64,000 nucleotides of DNA from Timema cristinae (lineage: Eukaryota > Arthropoda > Insecta > Phasmatodea > Timematidae). Within the stretch, counting starts at the first letter, position 1. Each line of letters begins with the position of its first letter. Shown in pieces: positions 1-11,325 of the stretch. The DNA is taken from the NCBI GenBank assembly GCA_039000515.1, contig JBCFYV010000100.1:30368421-30432420 (forward strand), in the 5' to 3' direction. Made by a program: the position numbers and the translations under genes. The notes under the pieces were generated by a model. That model did not search any database. It had not been told where the DNA came from and saw only the letters and a list, made by a program, of their open reading frames with translations.

Positions 1-112
1 ATTCCACGTTAAACTGTAGGTCCTTCATTTCATCTCACAATCACCCTAACATTACACATTAGCGTAAGTGCGTATAACCCGGATGGGTAGTAAGACGCGG
101 TGCTAATAATAA
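1..112 (+). repeat. SINE family A, 3' fragment
   Basis: Only the 3' half is present: the body segment beginning ATTCCACGTTAAACTGTAGG, then the shared tail with ACCCGGATGGGT and GACGCGGTGCTAA, ending in an AAT-rich run. The same sequence recurs at 21.3, 37.0, 45.8 and 54.5 kb, where the tRNA-like head is also present or partly present. It starts at the window edge, so its head may lie outside. Confidence 0.85.
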
Positions 113-213
113 TAACTTCCTCTAAATTCAACCTCCCCAGTTCCTCACCTATTAGCGTAATTAATACTTAAGCGTATGACCCGGATGGGTAGTAAGACAC
201 GGTGCTAATAATG
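113..213 (+). repeat. SINE family B/E, 3' fragment
   Basis: It begins TTCCTCTAAATTCAACCTCC, the body shared by families B and E. It ends in the common tail (ACCCGGATGGGTAGTAAG, then ACACGGTGCTAATAAT). It abuts the family A tail directly, so two SINE tails lie head to tail here. Confidence 0.8.
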
Positions 214-730
214 TAATGGTTTTCTATTTAGTTCTTGTGCCAACCTGGCGTAAGTTTGTAACGAACTATACACAATGTTACGACGTACTTGACAAACAAG
301 TATAATGACGAGGCTAAGCAGACATATACATCAAGGAATAGAATGGAAAAACCACTTTGTGATAAAAACAAAATCATTCCACCATTTTGGAAGTGAACCC
401 CACCCTCCTACGTTATATTGGCTAATATTACGAGTGGGAAAAAAACAACATTCCGGTAGTAAAATATGTAGTTACGTAACACATCCTTCTGAAACTACGG
501 GTAAGATGGTCAAGGTCTTTAAATTAACAAGTCTCTTTCTCTCTCTCTCTCTCTCATAATTTAACCATTTTCAGGAGTATCGTGTGTAAAATATTGTCCA
601 TTCATTGAAATAACTTGTCATTAACGACTATCGAGTTAGGGCCGGTCTTATACGCATAGATATGCTATCGGGAGGTTACCAGATAAAGGTTATAAGACTA
701 TTTTTTTTCGCGTATTATATTTGTTTATTT
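214..730. other. Unassigned intergenic stretch
   Basis: No gene or recognised repeat. It holds a short CT microsatellite at about 537-556. The small open frames here have no protein-like features that I recognise. Confidence 0.5.
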
Positions 731-980
731 ATATTTAGCACCGCGTCTTACTACCCACTCGGGTTATACGCTTTAAGTAATAATTACGCTAATGGATTAG
801 GAATTGGGAAGGTTGAATTAGAGGAAGTGAACCTGCATTTGCGTGGAGGAAGAGTGTAAAACCATTTAGGAAAAACCACCCCCAGTTCACCCGACCGAGA
901 TTCGAACCTCGATCTCCCCGTCCTCAGCAGTCGAGCTTAACACGACAAGCGCGTTAGCCAACTACGCCACCGAGGCGGGT
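731..980 (-). repeat. SINE family B, full length
   Basis: Read on the minus strand it starts with a tRNA-like head: box A region GGCGTAGTTGGCTAACGCGC and box B GGTTCGAATCTCGG. The B/E body and the common tail (ACCCGAGTGGGT here) follow, ending in an ATTT-type run. It lies directly against a family D1 fragment. I did not find a convincing target duplication. Confidence 0.9.
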
Positions 981-989
981 GACTGTATG

Positions 990-1128
990 TTGTTTCTGTT
1001 CTAGTCTTAAATTAGATTATAAGGCATATGAAGCTACGACAGTCCTAACAAGCAGGTAGTGAAAATATATGTATTGAATAAAAAACTGAACCAGGCCACA
1101 GACTGGAAACAGTAATTGATGTATAAAA
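990..1128 (+). repeat. SINE family D1, 3' fragment
   Basis: It matches the 3' half of the copy at 47997-48290: GAAGCTACGACAG, then CTGAATAAAAAACTGA-like sequence, and the terminal CTGGAAACAGTAAT. The tRNA-like head is missing. The family B copy lies at its left border and may have split or replaced it. Confidence 0.75.
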
Positions 1129-1847
1129 CTTGTTTATTAGAATGTTGCTAAACGAGACTTCTTGCGTATCCAAAGAGCAAACGTTACTTTTCATTACATT
1201 GAGCTAAGCTATGTGAATGTATCATGTAGACCTATTATTAATAACACTCTAGTGTGAATTTATGTATTGATATATTAATGGCTACACAAAGTTTAGTTGG
1301 AGTTAAAGAATGTCCTTACAGGAAACTGTGGGGTGGTACAAACAAGACGTAGTTCATTGTCATTTTAGTTTCACCACATAGGGACCCGGAAGTCACCTAG
1401 GGGAGTAAGAACATGTTAAAGGAATTTTCAAAAAGGTTTTGTGTTTATCTGGACAAATAAGCAATAATAAAGTATACTTTTAAACAAATTTGAGCTAGAC
1501 GGGGGGCGTTTAGATGCCAAAGTAGAGTCATCGGAGGTTATAAAAGAGCCCAGGAAAGGTTTACTCTGTCTGGACTTGTTGCTACTCTTTTATTTATCGT
1601 ATGGCATATATGACAGTGAGAGACATGCCATCCAGATTGGTCACCTTATATGTAGACTATTAGTTGCTCTGATTACACAAAACGTTGCCCAGGTACACCA
1701 TAGGAGGTTGTATACACGTTATACCCGCAATGAAATGATGTGATGATAGTTATTATGAAGTTGTGGAGCTGGTGTGAATTTCAACCTTGCTTAAGCCTAA
1801 CTAAGCTGATTAAAAAACAGAGCCTCATAATATCTAGAGACTATTTT
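1129..1847. other. Unassigned intergenic stretch
   Basis: AT-rich sequence with no open frame of note and no repeat that I can match elsewhere in the window. Confidence 0.5.
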
Positions 1848-2030
1848 TGTGTCAATGCATAGAGCTAGTAATATTTTTTTATACTGATACGAGCACTGCT
1901 TTGCTCATTTTAGCTTCTCTTTGCTTTCGATGTAACAATGTACATTTACATTCTTTGTATTCACGCTATTGACTAAACGATTCTTTCTTAAATAGACTTA
2001 ATACTATCTTTCATACTGTTTAATTCAACA
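1848..2030 (+). repeat. 5' LTR of the copia element
   Basis: From about 1860 it aligns with 6172-6344, sharing CGATGTAACAATGT, CATTTACATT and GTTTAATTCAAC. It ends AACA just before the primer-binding site. The left border is approximate; TGTCAATG at 1848 is my best guess. Confidence 0.75.
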
Positions 2031-2046
2031 GGTTATGGGCCCAGGT
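2031..2046 (+). promoter_or_regulatory. Primer-binding site, initiator tRNA-Met type
   Basis: GGTTATGGGCCCAGG immediately follows the 5' LTR. Drosophila copia uses an internal part of initiator tRNA-Met as primer, and this has the sequence I would expect for that site. The match is from memory of the family, not from an alignment. Confidence 0.6.
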
Positions 2047-2275
2047 GCGTTTCGCAAATAGTAAAATTGTGTGTCTAACATGAGTGAAAGAGATTTATTG
2101 AGTTGAAAAGTTTGTGTCATTTAATTTGTTGGGTTTTGGTCAGCCACTAGTCGATGGTTAGTTCATTGCAATTCATGTCGGTTCACTTTTCATGTGAGGT
2201 CGTTGTAACTCAGGATATCCACTGAGTATAAAATTATAAAATAGTAGTTGTAATAAAGTAGACTGTACGAGAAAA

Positions 2276-3120
2276 ATGATTGAGTCAAATGTCGGTTGTT
2301 ATAACCCACTACTCAATGATAGCAACTATAAATTGTGGAACTTTCACATGGCACAATATTGCGTGGGAAGCGTTTGATGGAATACGTATCCGAAGCCATG
2401 AACGAAAATGCAACGACATGAAAAAGTAGAGTTAAGTGCAAACGATGGCAAGGCAAAGGTGATTATTATATCATCCCTGGAGACTGTAGAAGCTCTGAAT
2501 ATTTTGATTTACACCACAGCAGAATAATATATGTACAAGTTGAGTATCATTCACTAAAAGAAAGTGAAGTAGCGCTAATGACACTCTGTGAGGAATTTTT
2601 TAGTCTGCACATGGAAGACTATGAGCCAGTAACAGTGTATGCGTCAAAAGGTATGAAGCTTGCCCTTGAAATTGAAGATAAATGTGAAAATCTGTCTGAC
2701 AACATAAGGACGATGAAGATCACAGTAGTGGCATCACGTTATCAAAATTTACAAGACAGTGTGGTAAAATATAAGAGAAGGAACACTTAAACATCTTGTT
2801 AGCAAGTCTGAAAGAGGAAGAAGACCAGCAAAACAAGCAAGGTGGACTCGATGTGGCTCATTTTCTTCCCGAAAAGGCAAACAAAATTCAAGGCTTTGGA
2901 CAACTAACAGCAAGATCAAGGACAGCAATTCAATTGAAACTAAAATAAGCGAACAAAGTGTCATAGTCGCGGACATGTGGGACACTGGCAGCGTGGGTGT
3001 CCTCAGAAGAAGAACATTAGTTGCACCCATGGTACTGTCAAGTGAAATCACAAACGGTACTTTGAAATACGTGTGGATCATTAACTCGTGTGCGTTGCAT
3101 CACACGATAAGTTGGAAAGA
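2276..3120 (+). pseudogene. Copia gag remnant
   Basis: The frame opens at ATG 2276 with MIESN and soon reaches the copia Gag-like stretch YKLWNFHMAQY, then meets stops and frameshifts. A zinc-knuckle-like segment, CHSRGHVGHWQRGC, is encoded near 2955-2998, where copia Gag carries its nucleic-acid-binding CCHC motif. The motif is incomplete as read. Gag would normally form the particle that packages element RNA. This copy cannot be functional. Confidence 0.7.
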
Positions 3121-3488
3121 GTAGTTAAGTGAACTGAATGAGAACTCCTCTGCAATATACGCGAGAGTTGCTAATGGTGCAAAGCTACCCATCTGTGGAC
3201 ACGGTTAAATCCACATGTCAATGTGGAAAGGTGATAATTGGGAGCCGTGTGTCTTAGAAAACGTAGGCCTACATTATTTTCCAAATTTGGGACCAAACCT
3301 CTTTCATACTGAGACAGTAACATCGTGAGGTTTCATGATGGTAGAAATAGAGCACGTGTGTGAGTTGCAGTATCCTAGTGTGGCAATCGTGGTGATTAAA
3401 TAAAAGACAGTGCCAATAAATATCATTTGGGATTGTGTGTGGACACTGAAGTAGTGGAGAACGTTGCCACAATAATATCACTCCACTA

Positions 3489-4200
3489 GTGGCATCAGAT
3501 AGTTGGTTATTTGAGCGTGAAAACAATAAAAAAAAGATGAAAACCGACATTGTGGGTGGCGTGTTGTTCTTCGAAGAAAATAAGTTTTTCTGTGGAGACT
3601 GTGAAGTAGGGAATATTCACCTAATTTCCCATCCGACGCGAGAGAAACGTCAATGTCGATCTGGTGAGAGGCTTCACGCAGATATCTGTTGTCCCATGAA
3701 TATAATTTCATTGAGAGACTACAGATACATACTTGTATTCAAAGAGGAAGCTACAAGCTTCGTAAATGTGCACTTCCTAGTGAAAAAATCCGAAATTATT
3801 AACAATATTGATGGAAAATTGAGAGCAGTGGAAGCTGTAGCTGGGAACAAAGTCAAGTTGTTGAGAATCGATACTGGACTGGAGTTTGGGAACAAATAAG
3901 TCTCAAAATTTCTACAAGAATATGGAATGATAACGAAAGAACGTCACCTATCACACCAGAGCAAAACGGACGAGTCAAGCGAGAAAATCGCACCATTCAA
4001 AGATAAGCGAGAACAATGCTGTTGGCGAGTGGTCTGTAGAAAAGTTTATGATCAGAACAGTCAGGAAACTAATTACATCATCAACAGAACTCCGAATTCA
4101 CGGAATATGAGAAAAACCTCTTTCGAGTAGTGGTTTGAGGAAAGACAGAATTTGAGTTACTTTAAAACCGTTGGCGCAGAAGCGTATGGTCATGTGCTAA
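3489..4200 (+). pseudogene. Copia pol remnant: integrase region
   Basis: A 136-codon frame carries copia integrase text: CGDCEVGNIH and SHPTREKRQC (end of the zinc-binding region), GERLHADICCPM with the first core aspartate, and LRIDTGLEFGNK, where the second core aspartate is expected in D-x-GxEF. After a stop and a frameshift come NYIINRTPNSRNM and further decayed text. The catalytic glutamate region (near EQNGRVKREN in related proteins) is out of frame. Related integrases insert the DNA copy into the host chromosome. This copy is broken in at least two places. Confidence 0.85.
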
Positions 4201-4619
4201 AATAACTCATAAGGGTAAATGAGACGCAGGAGCAAATAAATATTACCTTGTAGGGTATGAATCCACAATGAAAAACTGCAGACTGTACTATCCAGAAATA
4301 AGGAAAGTGATTGTCAGATGTGAAGTGTCTTTCAATGAGGATGACATCACATACAAGATGTCGGAAGCTGAAGAAATATCTGTAGTCAACTTAAAAGATG
4401 TTAAAGACTATGAAGAGAACGTGAAGTTGTAGAAAATCAATTGCCGGTGGTCATCGAATGTCCAGAAGTGGAAGTGCAAGTTGAAGCTCAAAGTCCATTA
4501 TCGTCTGGAGATTTTGTAAAAGCCGTAGAGGATCAACGAAATAAAGGAGCATAGTCTACGACCATATGTGCAACTGCAAACCGGTATGAGTCCATGAAAA
4601 TTGTGCAAATATTGAAGAA

Positions 4620-5460
4620 CACCTACGAAGAGGCAATAAGCTATGAAGGATGCGGACAAGCGAAATCAAGCCATGAAAGAAGAACTTGAAGCCCTGAAGA
4701 AGAACGAAACGTGGGAACTAGTGCCACGATCACTTGGACAAAGTGTTGTGACTTCTAAGTGGGTGTACAATGTAAAGTATGTGCCAGGTTCAAGTTAAGT
4801 GAAAATCAAAGCTCGCTTGACAACCAGACACTTCAGTCAGCGAGAATGAATTTATTATAAAATGTTGTTTTCTCCTCTGATAAGTTATGATTATGTAAGA
4901 ATCATGCTGTACATTGCAACAGAGAAAGACTTAGACATCACACAGTTTGACTTGAAGGCAACACTTTTAAATGGAGAACTAGAAGAATAAATGTTTATGG
5001 AATCCCTGATATGTTTGACGTTGGAGACCGTGACCTGATGTGTTAACTGAAGAATAGTATATTGTTTTGTAGGAAGCTTCGAGAGCTTAGAACAAAATAT
5101 TTACAGACTACCTCAGAAAATTCAAATTATCGTAACGTCAAGTTCAGTTGATACAAGCGTGTTCCATGAACAAGGGAATTGACACGATATATATTTGCTG
5201 ATTTATGTGAACAATTGCGGCAAAAAAGCAGTGAAACAATTCAGGAGTTACTAAAATACACGAAAAAAGATTTTTTTTTTAATGACGGCAGGAAACTGCA
5301 GGTACTGTGAGGGTGGACTCTGTGATCGTGTTGCAAATAAAATTGGTACTAGGCGGTAAATGTGCATAAATAAGATTCTGACAAAGCTCAACAGACAGAT
5401 GCAATTACAATAAGAACACCAGCTGATGCAAATGTAAAATTCATGAAGACATAAAACCAA
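4620..5460 (+). pseudogene. Copia pol remnant: reverse transcriptase
   Basis: The text KKNETWELVPRS, SKWVYNVKY and DITQFDLKATLLNGEL marks the palm domain of copia RT. The catalytic aspartate of motif A survives in FDLKATLLNG. Several in-frame stops follow (for example after YVPGSS and after NGELEE). The YVDD region is not recognisable in a continuous frame. Nonfunctional. Confidence 0.85.
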
Positions 5461-6115
5461 AGCTTTGTGGATTTTCCATACCTTAAAGCGGTTAGATCAA
5501 TCTTATATGCAGCAATGTGTAGACCAGATATTTTATATTCAGTGAGCGTTGACAGTCGGTTTTTAGAAAATTCAAACTGCAGCAGTGAAGCAAGTCTTGA
5601 GATATCAAAAAGGAACACCAGATATGGGAATCGTTTACGATTCATAAAAAATCGTCTGACTAGATATACAGATGCGGATTTTGCTGGTATGAACACACGA
5701 GTGGTTTCGTCTTCATCATGGATGGATGGGTGGTGGACCAATTACCTGGATCAGTCGGAGGATAAAAGAAAGTAACATTGTCAACCACTGAAGCAGAGTA
5801 TGCTGAAAGTTGTGAGGGAGCAGGTGAAGCGTACTGGATTCATCATTTACTAAAGAACATGGGCGAGGAATTTGTGAATCCCACAATAATGTACCTCGTC
5901 AACCAAAGCACACTCAGACTAATTAGGAACCTAGACGTGCAAGCCAGAACTAAGCATTTTGACGTACAACTTCATTTCATCAGAGAGGCTAATGAACAAA
6001 ACATTGTGACGGTGTAATACGTATATACTGATGAGCAATTGGTGGACATTCTGAAAAAACAATTAGCAAGAAATAAATTTTCTAAAAATGTTGAAATACT
6101 GAAAATATACGGCGA
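5461..6115 (+). pseudogene. Copia pol remnant: RNase H
   Basis: LKAVRSILYAAMCRPDILYSV, shortened at its ends by decay, opens the region. It is followed by YTDADFAGMNTR (the catalytic YTDADWAG motif), STTEAEYAESCEGAGEAYW (the TEAEY motif) and RTKHFDVQLHFIREA. This is the standard end of a copia polyprotein. A frameshift and stop separate the first and second parts near 5775. After the stop at 6017 the text resumes as YVYTDEQLVDIL. RNase H would remove the RNA strand during reverse transcription. Confidence 0.9.
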
Positions 6116-6159
6116 ATGGAAATGTTTAAAAACGGTGCAACATTTCTAAAGACCATTTT

Positions 6160-6344
6160 GCATTCACTAACATGGCTCTAGTAATATTTATTTTTTACTG
6201 ATACAATCACTGCGTTTCTCATTTGAGCATCTATTTGCCTTCGATGTAACAATGTGCATTTACATTATTTGTAGCCGTGCCATTGGCTGGACAGTTCTTT
6301 ATTTATCGGACTTAATAATCACTTTCATACCGTTTAATTCAACG
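6160..6344 (+). repeat. 3' LTR of the copia element
   Basis: It aligns with the 5' LTR (shared CTAGTAATATTT, CGATGTAACAATGT, GTTTAATTCAAC) with many substitutions and small gaps. The start is uncertain within about 15 bases, because the polypurine tract is not obvious. Confidence 0.75.
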
Positions 6345-6354
6345 TAACCAAATC

Positions 6355-6465
6355 CTGGTGGCCATCGAAATAATTCCCCTTAACGGAAAAATACCCAAAG
6401 TATCAGCTGGAAATCGAACCCTAGGCTCGAAGCCAGGTGCACTGACCACTACACCACGAGGTTGG
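6355..6465 (-). repeat. tRNA-like SINE head, separate family
   Basis: On the minus strand: TGGTGTAGTGGTCAGTGCAC (box A type), then GGTTCGATTTCCAGC (box B). It is unlike heads A-E. No shared body or tail follows, so it may be truncated or belong to a family seen once here. Confidence 0.55.
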
Positions 6466-7450
6466 TTGTTGCACCTCTAAGGAGGGCAGACACTCCAATA
6501 GTAATATGTGGTGGCTGCGTGATCTTTCGATTCGTTATTTTATTTATTTTATCATGGATACTTCCTGCCTCCTAGTCTGGCGATTTATTCAAAGGTTTCT
6601 TTAATCGCCGTATTAATAACAGGCCGGTTAGAAATCATTAACCTTGACAGAATAAAATATACCCATAAGATCACATTAAATTTCATTATTTTGCTTTTAA
6701 CTTTCAGTAAATTAACTCCAACTACCGTAATAATAATTGACGGTGACACAGAAAATTGACTAAATAATAGCGACAAAGTAATAATGGGAACGGATTGTTA
6801 CAACCCTCGGGTAATAAATATCACGTGACCTATAAACAAGAACAGTAGGCTACGTCTAATATTACAAGCTCAATAAAAATGCCTATATACTTCCGCATTG
6901 TGTGGTTGGACAAAATTGTCTACAAATAATAAACGTATATTCATCGGTAACACACTAAATCGAACTAGAGGCTTCTAGATATGTAGTGAACGACTCTAAT
7001 CACTAAGTTTGCGAGAGAAAGAGCGTATAAGTAAATTGATTACATACTAATACACGATATATGTTAAAAGCTTTAAAAAATTTGATTACATTACTCAAAT
7101 AATTAATTTTCCAAAATAGTGCTACAGATAAATATTTTACTAGAGAGTGGCGTTTAATATAAATCCGTTTAAAAATATATAAAAAAGAAATTGTGTACTA
7201 AATATTACATTTTCATAATCTTGTGGGAACTTTGAAAAATTTTGAATTCAAATCCGAATCTTGAATCTTAGTACGATTATGACTCGATTAAAAATTTTTG
7301 AACCTTAATATCGAAAGATTGGATTCGATTCGAAATTTCAAAACTCAATGACTCTTAAATAATTCGATTTCAATGGGCTTAGTTCAAAATTAGAATTTAT
7401 AATTCATACTTACTTAACAACTTAATAAAATCAGACCGAAACTAGTGGCC
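6466..7450. other. Unassigned AT-rich stretch
   Basis: No gene is seen. From about 7240 to 7380 the sequence is rich in GATTCGA/AATTCGA words (for example GGATTCGATTCGAAATT), suggesting a degenerate tandem repeat. Confidence 0.45.
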
Positions 7451-7454
7451 TGGT

Positions 7455-7716
7455 AAAGTTTTTTTATCCATACCTTACTGTTCCCAGTCTATGTTCTGGG
7501 TCAGTTTTTTATTCAAGCCATATATTTTCCACTACAGGCTTGCTAAGCCTGTCGTATCATCATATGCCTTATAATCTAAATTAAAACTAGGACAGGCACA
7601 ACATCCAGTCCTCAGCCGTTAATTTATCAATGTGAAAGGGGAAACCCACATTTTACCAACTATACATTTTTTGGCCATGCCAGAAATCGTGTCTGCCCAC
7701 TGAGCTAAGGGGTCGA
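7455..7716 (-). repeat. SINE family D1
   Basis: On the minus strand: the head (GACCCCTTAGCTCAGTGGGC region), a damaged box B, the D body (TGTGGGTTTCCCCTTTCAC; CAGGACTGGATGTTGTGCC) and the D1 tail (GCTTAGCAAGCCTGTAGTGG, CTGAATAAAAAACTGACCC-like, ending in ACAGTAAGG). Box B has decayed. Confidence 0.75.
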
Positions 7717-7887
7717 ATTTGCTCGTACAGCAATGGCAAGGGGAACAATTATTGTTTGTGACAGTGAATATCTTATATTATTATTTTTTTAATTGGTGTG
7801 ATCTTTTTTTGATTTTTCACTTTTTGAGACTAGTGCCATTTAATACAGTATTGGTTTTAATAAACCTAAAATGGTCTAAAATATTTA

Positions 7888-8700
7888 TCAACAATTTTTG
7901 AAAAATTCTATTATTGGATTAGATTCGTCATCAGCGTAGAGCAGGCGTTTTGTACCAAGAAGAGATACAATGTCGTTTATAATAAAAATAATAAATAGTA
8001 GTGGTCCAAGATCGAACCCCTGTGGGACTCCAAAAGTGACTGGAAGAGTGACAGATCGAAAACCACTGACGGTTACATATTGTTTTCTATCGTTTAAGGA
8101 GATTTCCACAAATACCAAATCGTTCGAGTTTCTGAGTGAAGATGTTCTGGTTTACTCTATCTAATTGCTTGAAGAATTATGTATCACTATAAGTTAGTAA
8201 CAATCAATCTGCCGCTGAAAAAAACACGTTTTCTGGAGGATATATAACGTTTGAAGTAAAAAAAAATTGCTCTATTAATGACTCAAATAATTTACTAACT
8301 GTAGGCCTACAAAGTAAGAAAATGAGTATAATATCTTACGTCATTACGGTCACCCTTTTTGTGTGTTGGGAAAACATTGGCGATGTTCCAATGGTCTGGA
8401 AAAACATCAGATGTCAGGGAAAGATTAAAAATAATGTGAAGGGGTTAATTAAACAAGAGAGGTTGAACAGTTTTCGTAAACAAGATATGGTATTTCATCC
8501 AGTCCATAGCTTTTGTTAGTATTTTTCTTAAGGCACTAAGAAATTTCACCAGGGCTAGAGGTGATCGAGTAGAAGGAGCCATTACAGAAACTGTTAAGGA
8601 TGTGACTGTTGACTTTTTGACTGTCGGGTTTGGTGAACAAGAGTGATAAGATTGTATAGTAACGAGTAGATGTAGACGATATAGAGCTAACCGGCTTGTC
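7888..8700 (-). pseudogene. Non-LTR retrotransposon reverse transcriptase remnant
   Basis: On the minus strand the text runs SKCLKKILTKAMDWMKYHI, then NLSLTSDVFPDHWNIA, VFPTHKKGD, QNIFTQKLERFGICGNLL, DRKQYVTVSGFRS, FGVPQGFDLGPLLFIIF and LLYADDE. This is the finger-palm order of a jockey/CR1-like LINE RT, with the GVPQG motif and the YADD catalytic box. Stops and at least two frameshifts (near 8095 and 8445) break it. About 270 codons remain, a fraction of a LINE ORF2. No 3' end of the element is visible at its left side. Confidence 0.85.
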
Positions 8701-9000
8701 ATAAGTTTGACAACTTGTGGTTTTCACCGAGACAAATATGTATTGTTACTATCTAAAAAATGCAGGGCATTGTTACAACTATGTATGGCTTTCTAAGTAA
8801 GTTTGTATTGCTATGTAATATATTCTCTACACAAGAACTTGCGCATTCTTTCTGAGATGAAAGATCAACTTGATGGTTGAAGTTGGCAAAGACCATGGTG
8901 GATTCAGGCTCTGTTGGGTAAATAATTGATTTTTATACGGCTTTTTCAAGTAGAAAGCTGATAACTTTAAAAAATAGAAACTTAGCTAGGTAGTCTCCAA
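8701..9000. other. Unassigned stretch
   Basis: No features recognised. It could hold the upstream, further decayed part of the LINE. Confidence 0.35.
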
Positions 9001-9995
9001 CCAGGGCTGGATTCACTAATGGAAGCAAATAGTTGCGCAGGTGCAATTTTGAAAGATGTACCCAAATCCTCATTCACTAAAAGAAGCAGGCGCAATTTGA
9101 GAGCAAAGTTGAGCCTTTTATTTGCCACCACTCAAGAGTAGGCGTAACTATAAAATCATTATTGTTACTTCAATAAATTTAAATGGCGGCATATTATCGC
9201 AATGGCTTAAAATACAACTAGTTAACTGTACTCCAATTAATAATAAATAAATAATATAACATACATTTGTCAAAACCCAACATTTGTTTCCATTTATAAA
9301 GTGGTAACAAAGCAATAACTTTACCTTTTAATGTTGAATTTTTACTTTCAAACAACACAATGGCATTTACTTGCATTATTACAAAACAAAACTACGAACT
9401 GTGTAATCTTCGTCTAGATCCAAAGAGGTTTGTATTCCTCCAAGTCCAAAGACATCTCTTCACTAAATATAGCGGTTAGTATAGCTTTAAAATAAGTTTT
9501 AATGTTTCTATAAATGTTTTATTAATGTAACTTAAGATTTAAACTAATAATATAAATAAATACTAAATAATGCACCAATATTGTTTCTGTAAGGCACCCA
9601 GAAAGAGGCTGCTTTTAATTGTATTGCTAGTTCATAAACAAAATGTTTAGAAATATATTATTGCTTTCATTTCCATTAGAGATTTAAATAAAGTAGCATT
9701 GACTGAAAGTAAATTCTCCACGAGTATTGATCGAAAAGAGCGCAATTGATGACGCTTATGGTGACGTCCCCATAATCTTGCCACCAGTTTGCGCCTTGTT
9801 TAGTATGCTGAGCGCATTTAAAAAAAATATAAGAGAAGAATGCATTTATGTTTTAATTGTGTAGCGAACACAAGACTAGCTTTCAACTTCCTTTTGGAAT
9901 ACAACAACTATATTGAATTGTTGTGATTTGGTGCCGAGAACAAGCAGTATAGATTTCTGCAGTGCGATGTCGTCCATTACGCAGAAGAGCATGAG

Positions 9996-10022
9996 GGGGG
10001 GGGGGGGGGGGGCGGCGGGGCA
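9996..10022. repeat. Poly-G tract
   Basis: A run of about 18 G followed by CGGCGGGG. Such runs are prone to length errors in assemblies. Confidence 0.9.
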
Positions 10023-10751
10023 TGGGTTGAGTGTTTTGCGGGATCGACAGATGGTGACACTGACGTTGGTAACTTCGGAACTATTTTCTTTAACATGATT
10101 AATTTACGTAATCATTTTCCTTTGTTTTCATTATTAGTGGTCTAAAATATTTTCTTTTGTTTGTCTAAGTTTAATAGTAATTATTTATGTTTATTTTTAG
10201 AACTAGGTTTCAAACATTAACGATTTGCCAACTTTTGGCGGTTTGATACAGTGTGTAAACCTTTTGCCGGGAGAGACACTACACTAATTCCATTGGAGAT
10301 GTTAGAGTTTGTTATCGGTTCCTTCTCTTATCTATTTATTTCGAGATGTAATGTAGTTTTCTGTCCTTTTGTGATCTCTTGCATGGTGGCAAAGAGTAAA
10401 GGATTCATGTAATTACTTTCTTTTATGTGATAAGATGAACTCAGTGAGTTTTATTGTTTTATTTTTAACCTCATTTTTAAACTTGCGTATTCTGGAAAGT
10501 TAATTCCTATAAGAAAGGACGGCAAAAAGTTTATGTTTGGTAACTATCCAATTATAAATATTGTTCCTTGTAGATTACCTGTAATGATACTGGGGTGGGG
10601 AGGGAAGGATCTTATTTATAATACATTCCTTTGGTGTATTATGTTAATTTTAAAAGGATAAGGGGCAATATTATTTTTTTGTTTCATCTTAATTATTTTA
10701 CGCTATCGTTGTCATGAATAATTGTTGTTATAGGGAATTTTTATTTATTTT

Positions 10752-11075
10752 TAAGAATGAACTATCTAGAGTCTATCTTGTACATAATTATTGTCATGAA
10801 AAATTTGTAATATATTGTTGCGAATGAACTATCTAAATTCTATCGTGGTCATAATTATTGTTATTAAAATTTGTAATATAGTGTTAAGAATGAACTATCT
10901 AGACTCTATCGTGGTTATAATTATTGACATTAAAAATTTGTAATATATTGTTAAGAATGAACTATCTAGACTCTATCGTGGTCATAATTATTGTCATTAA
11001 AATTTGTAATATATTGTTAAGAATGAACTATCTGGATTCTATCGTGGTCATTAATTATGTTATTAAATTTGTAAT
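10752..11075. repeat. Minisatellite, about 65-bp unit, about 5 copies
   Basis: The units begin AAGAATGAACTATCTAGA and continue TCTATCGTGGTCATAATTAT and TTTGTAATATATTGTT. Units differ by a few substitutions and short gaps, and the last is truncated. The array sits inside the 2.3-kb inverted-repeat element. Confidence 0.9.
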
Positions 11076-11325
11076 ATATTTAAATATTATGTAATTAATA
11101 TATTATTTGAGGGTTATTCTATTTTAATGCTCATTAACTCCTGCTTCTTTACCATATATTAAAGAAAGAGAGGTGAGTATTCGTCAAGGAAACAGTATAT
11201 TAGTGAATACGGAAATGAAGAAAATAACAAAGCACATATTTGGGAGTATCTTGGGTGAAATTCTGCGCCATTTTTGACTTGCACCGGAGCATAATTGCGC
11301 TCGTTAGTGAATCCAGGCCCAGATG

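Larger units (their letters stand above)
1848..6344 (+). mobile_element. Ty1/copia LTR retrotransposon, decayed
   Basis: Two related terminal sequences of about 180 bp flank remnants of gag, integrase, reverse transcriptase and RNase H in the copia order (integrase before RT). A primer-binding site lies directly after the 5' LTR. Every coding section carries stops and frameshifts, so no complete Gag-Pol can be made. I found no clear 5-bp target duplication (TAACC follows the 3' LTR but is not seen at the left), which fits an old insertion or misjudged ends. The family is identified from the integrase and RNase H text. Confidence 0.88.
9004..11325. mobile_element. 2.3-kb element with terminal inverted repeats
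   Basis: The left end reads GGGCTGGATTCACTAATGG. The right end, reverse-complemented, reads GGGCCTGGATTCACTAACG. Subterminal copies of the same sort lie at 9070-9100 (TTCACTAAAAGAAGCAGGCG) and, inverted, at 11255-11310 and 9775-9800 (TTGCGCC words). The interior is AT-rich, has no transposase frame that I can read, and holds a G-run and a 65-bp minisatellite. It looks like a nonautonomous cut-and-paste DNA transposon. The superfamily is not settled, because I cannot define a target duplication. Confidence 0.6.

Noticed and set aside
900..980. Functional tRNA genes at the tRNA-like sequences (also 6.4, 12.1, 33.5, 48.0, 50.1 kb)
   Set aside because: Each is continuous with a repeated SINE body and tail. 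Acceptor stems do not pair end to end, and many copies have damaged boxes.
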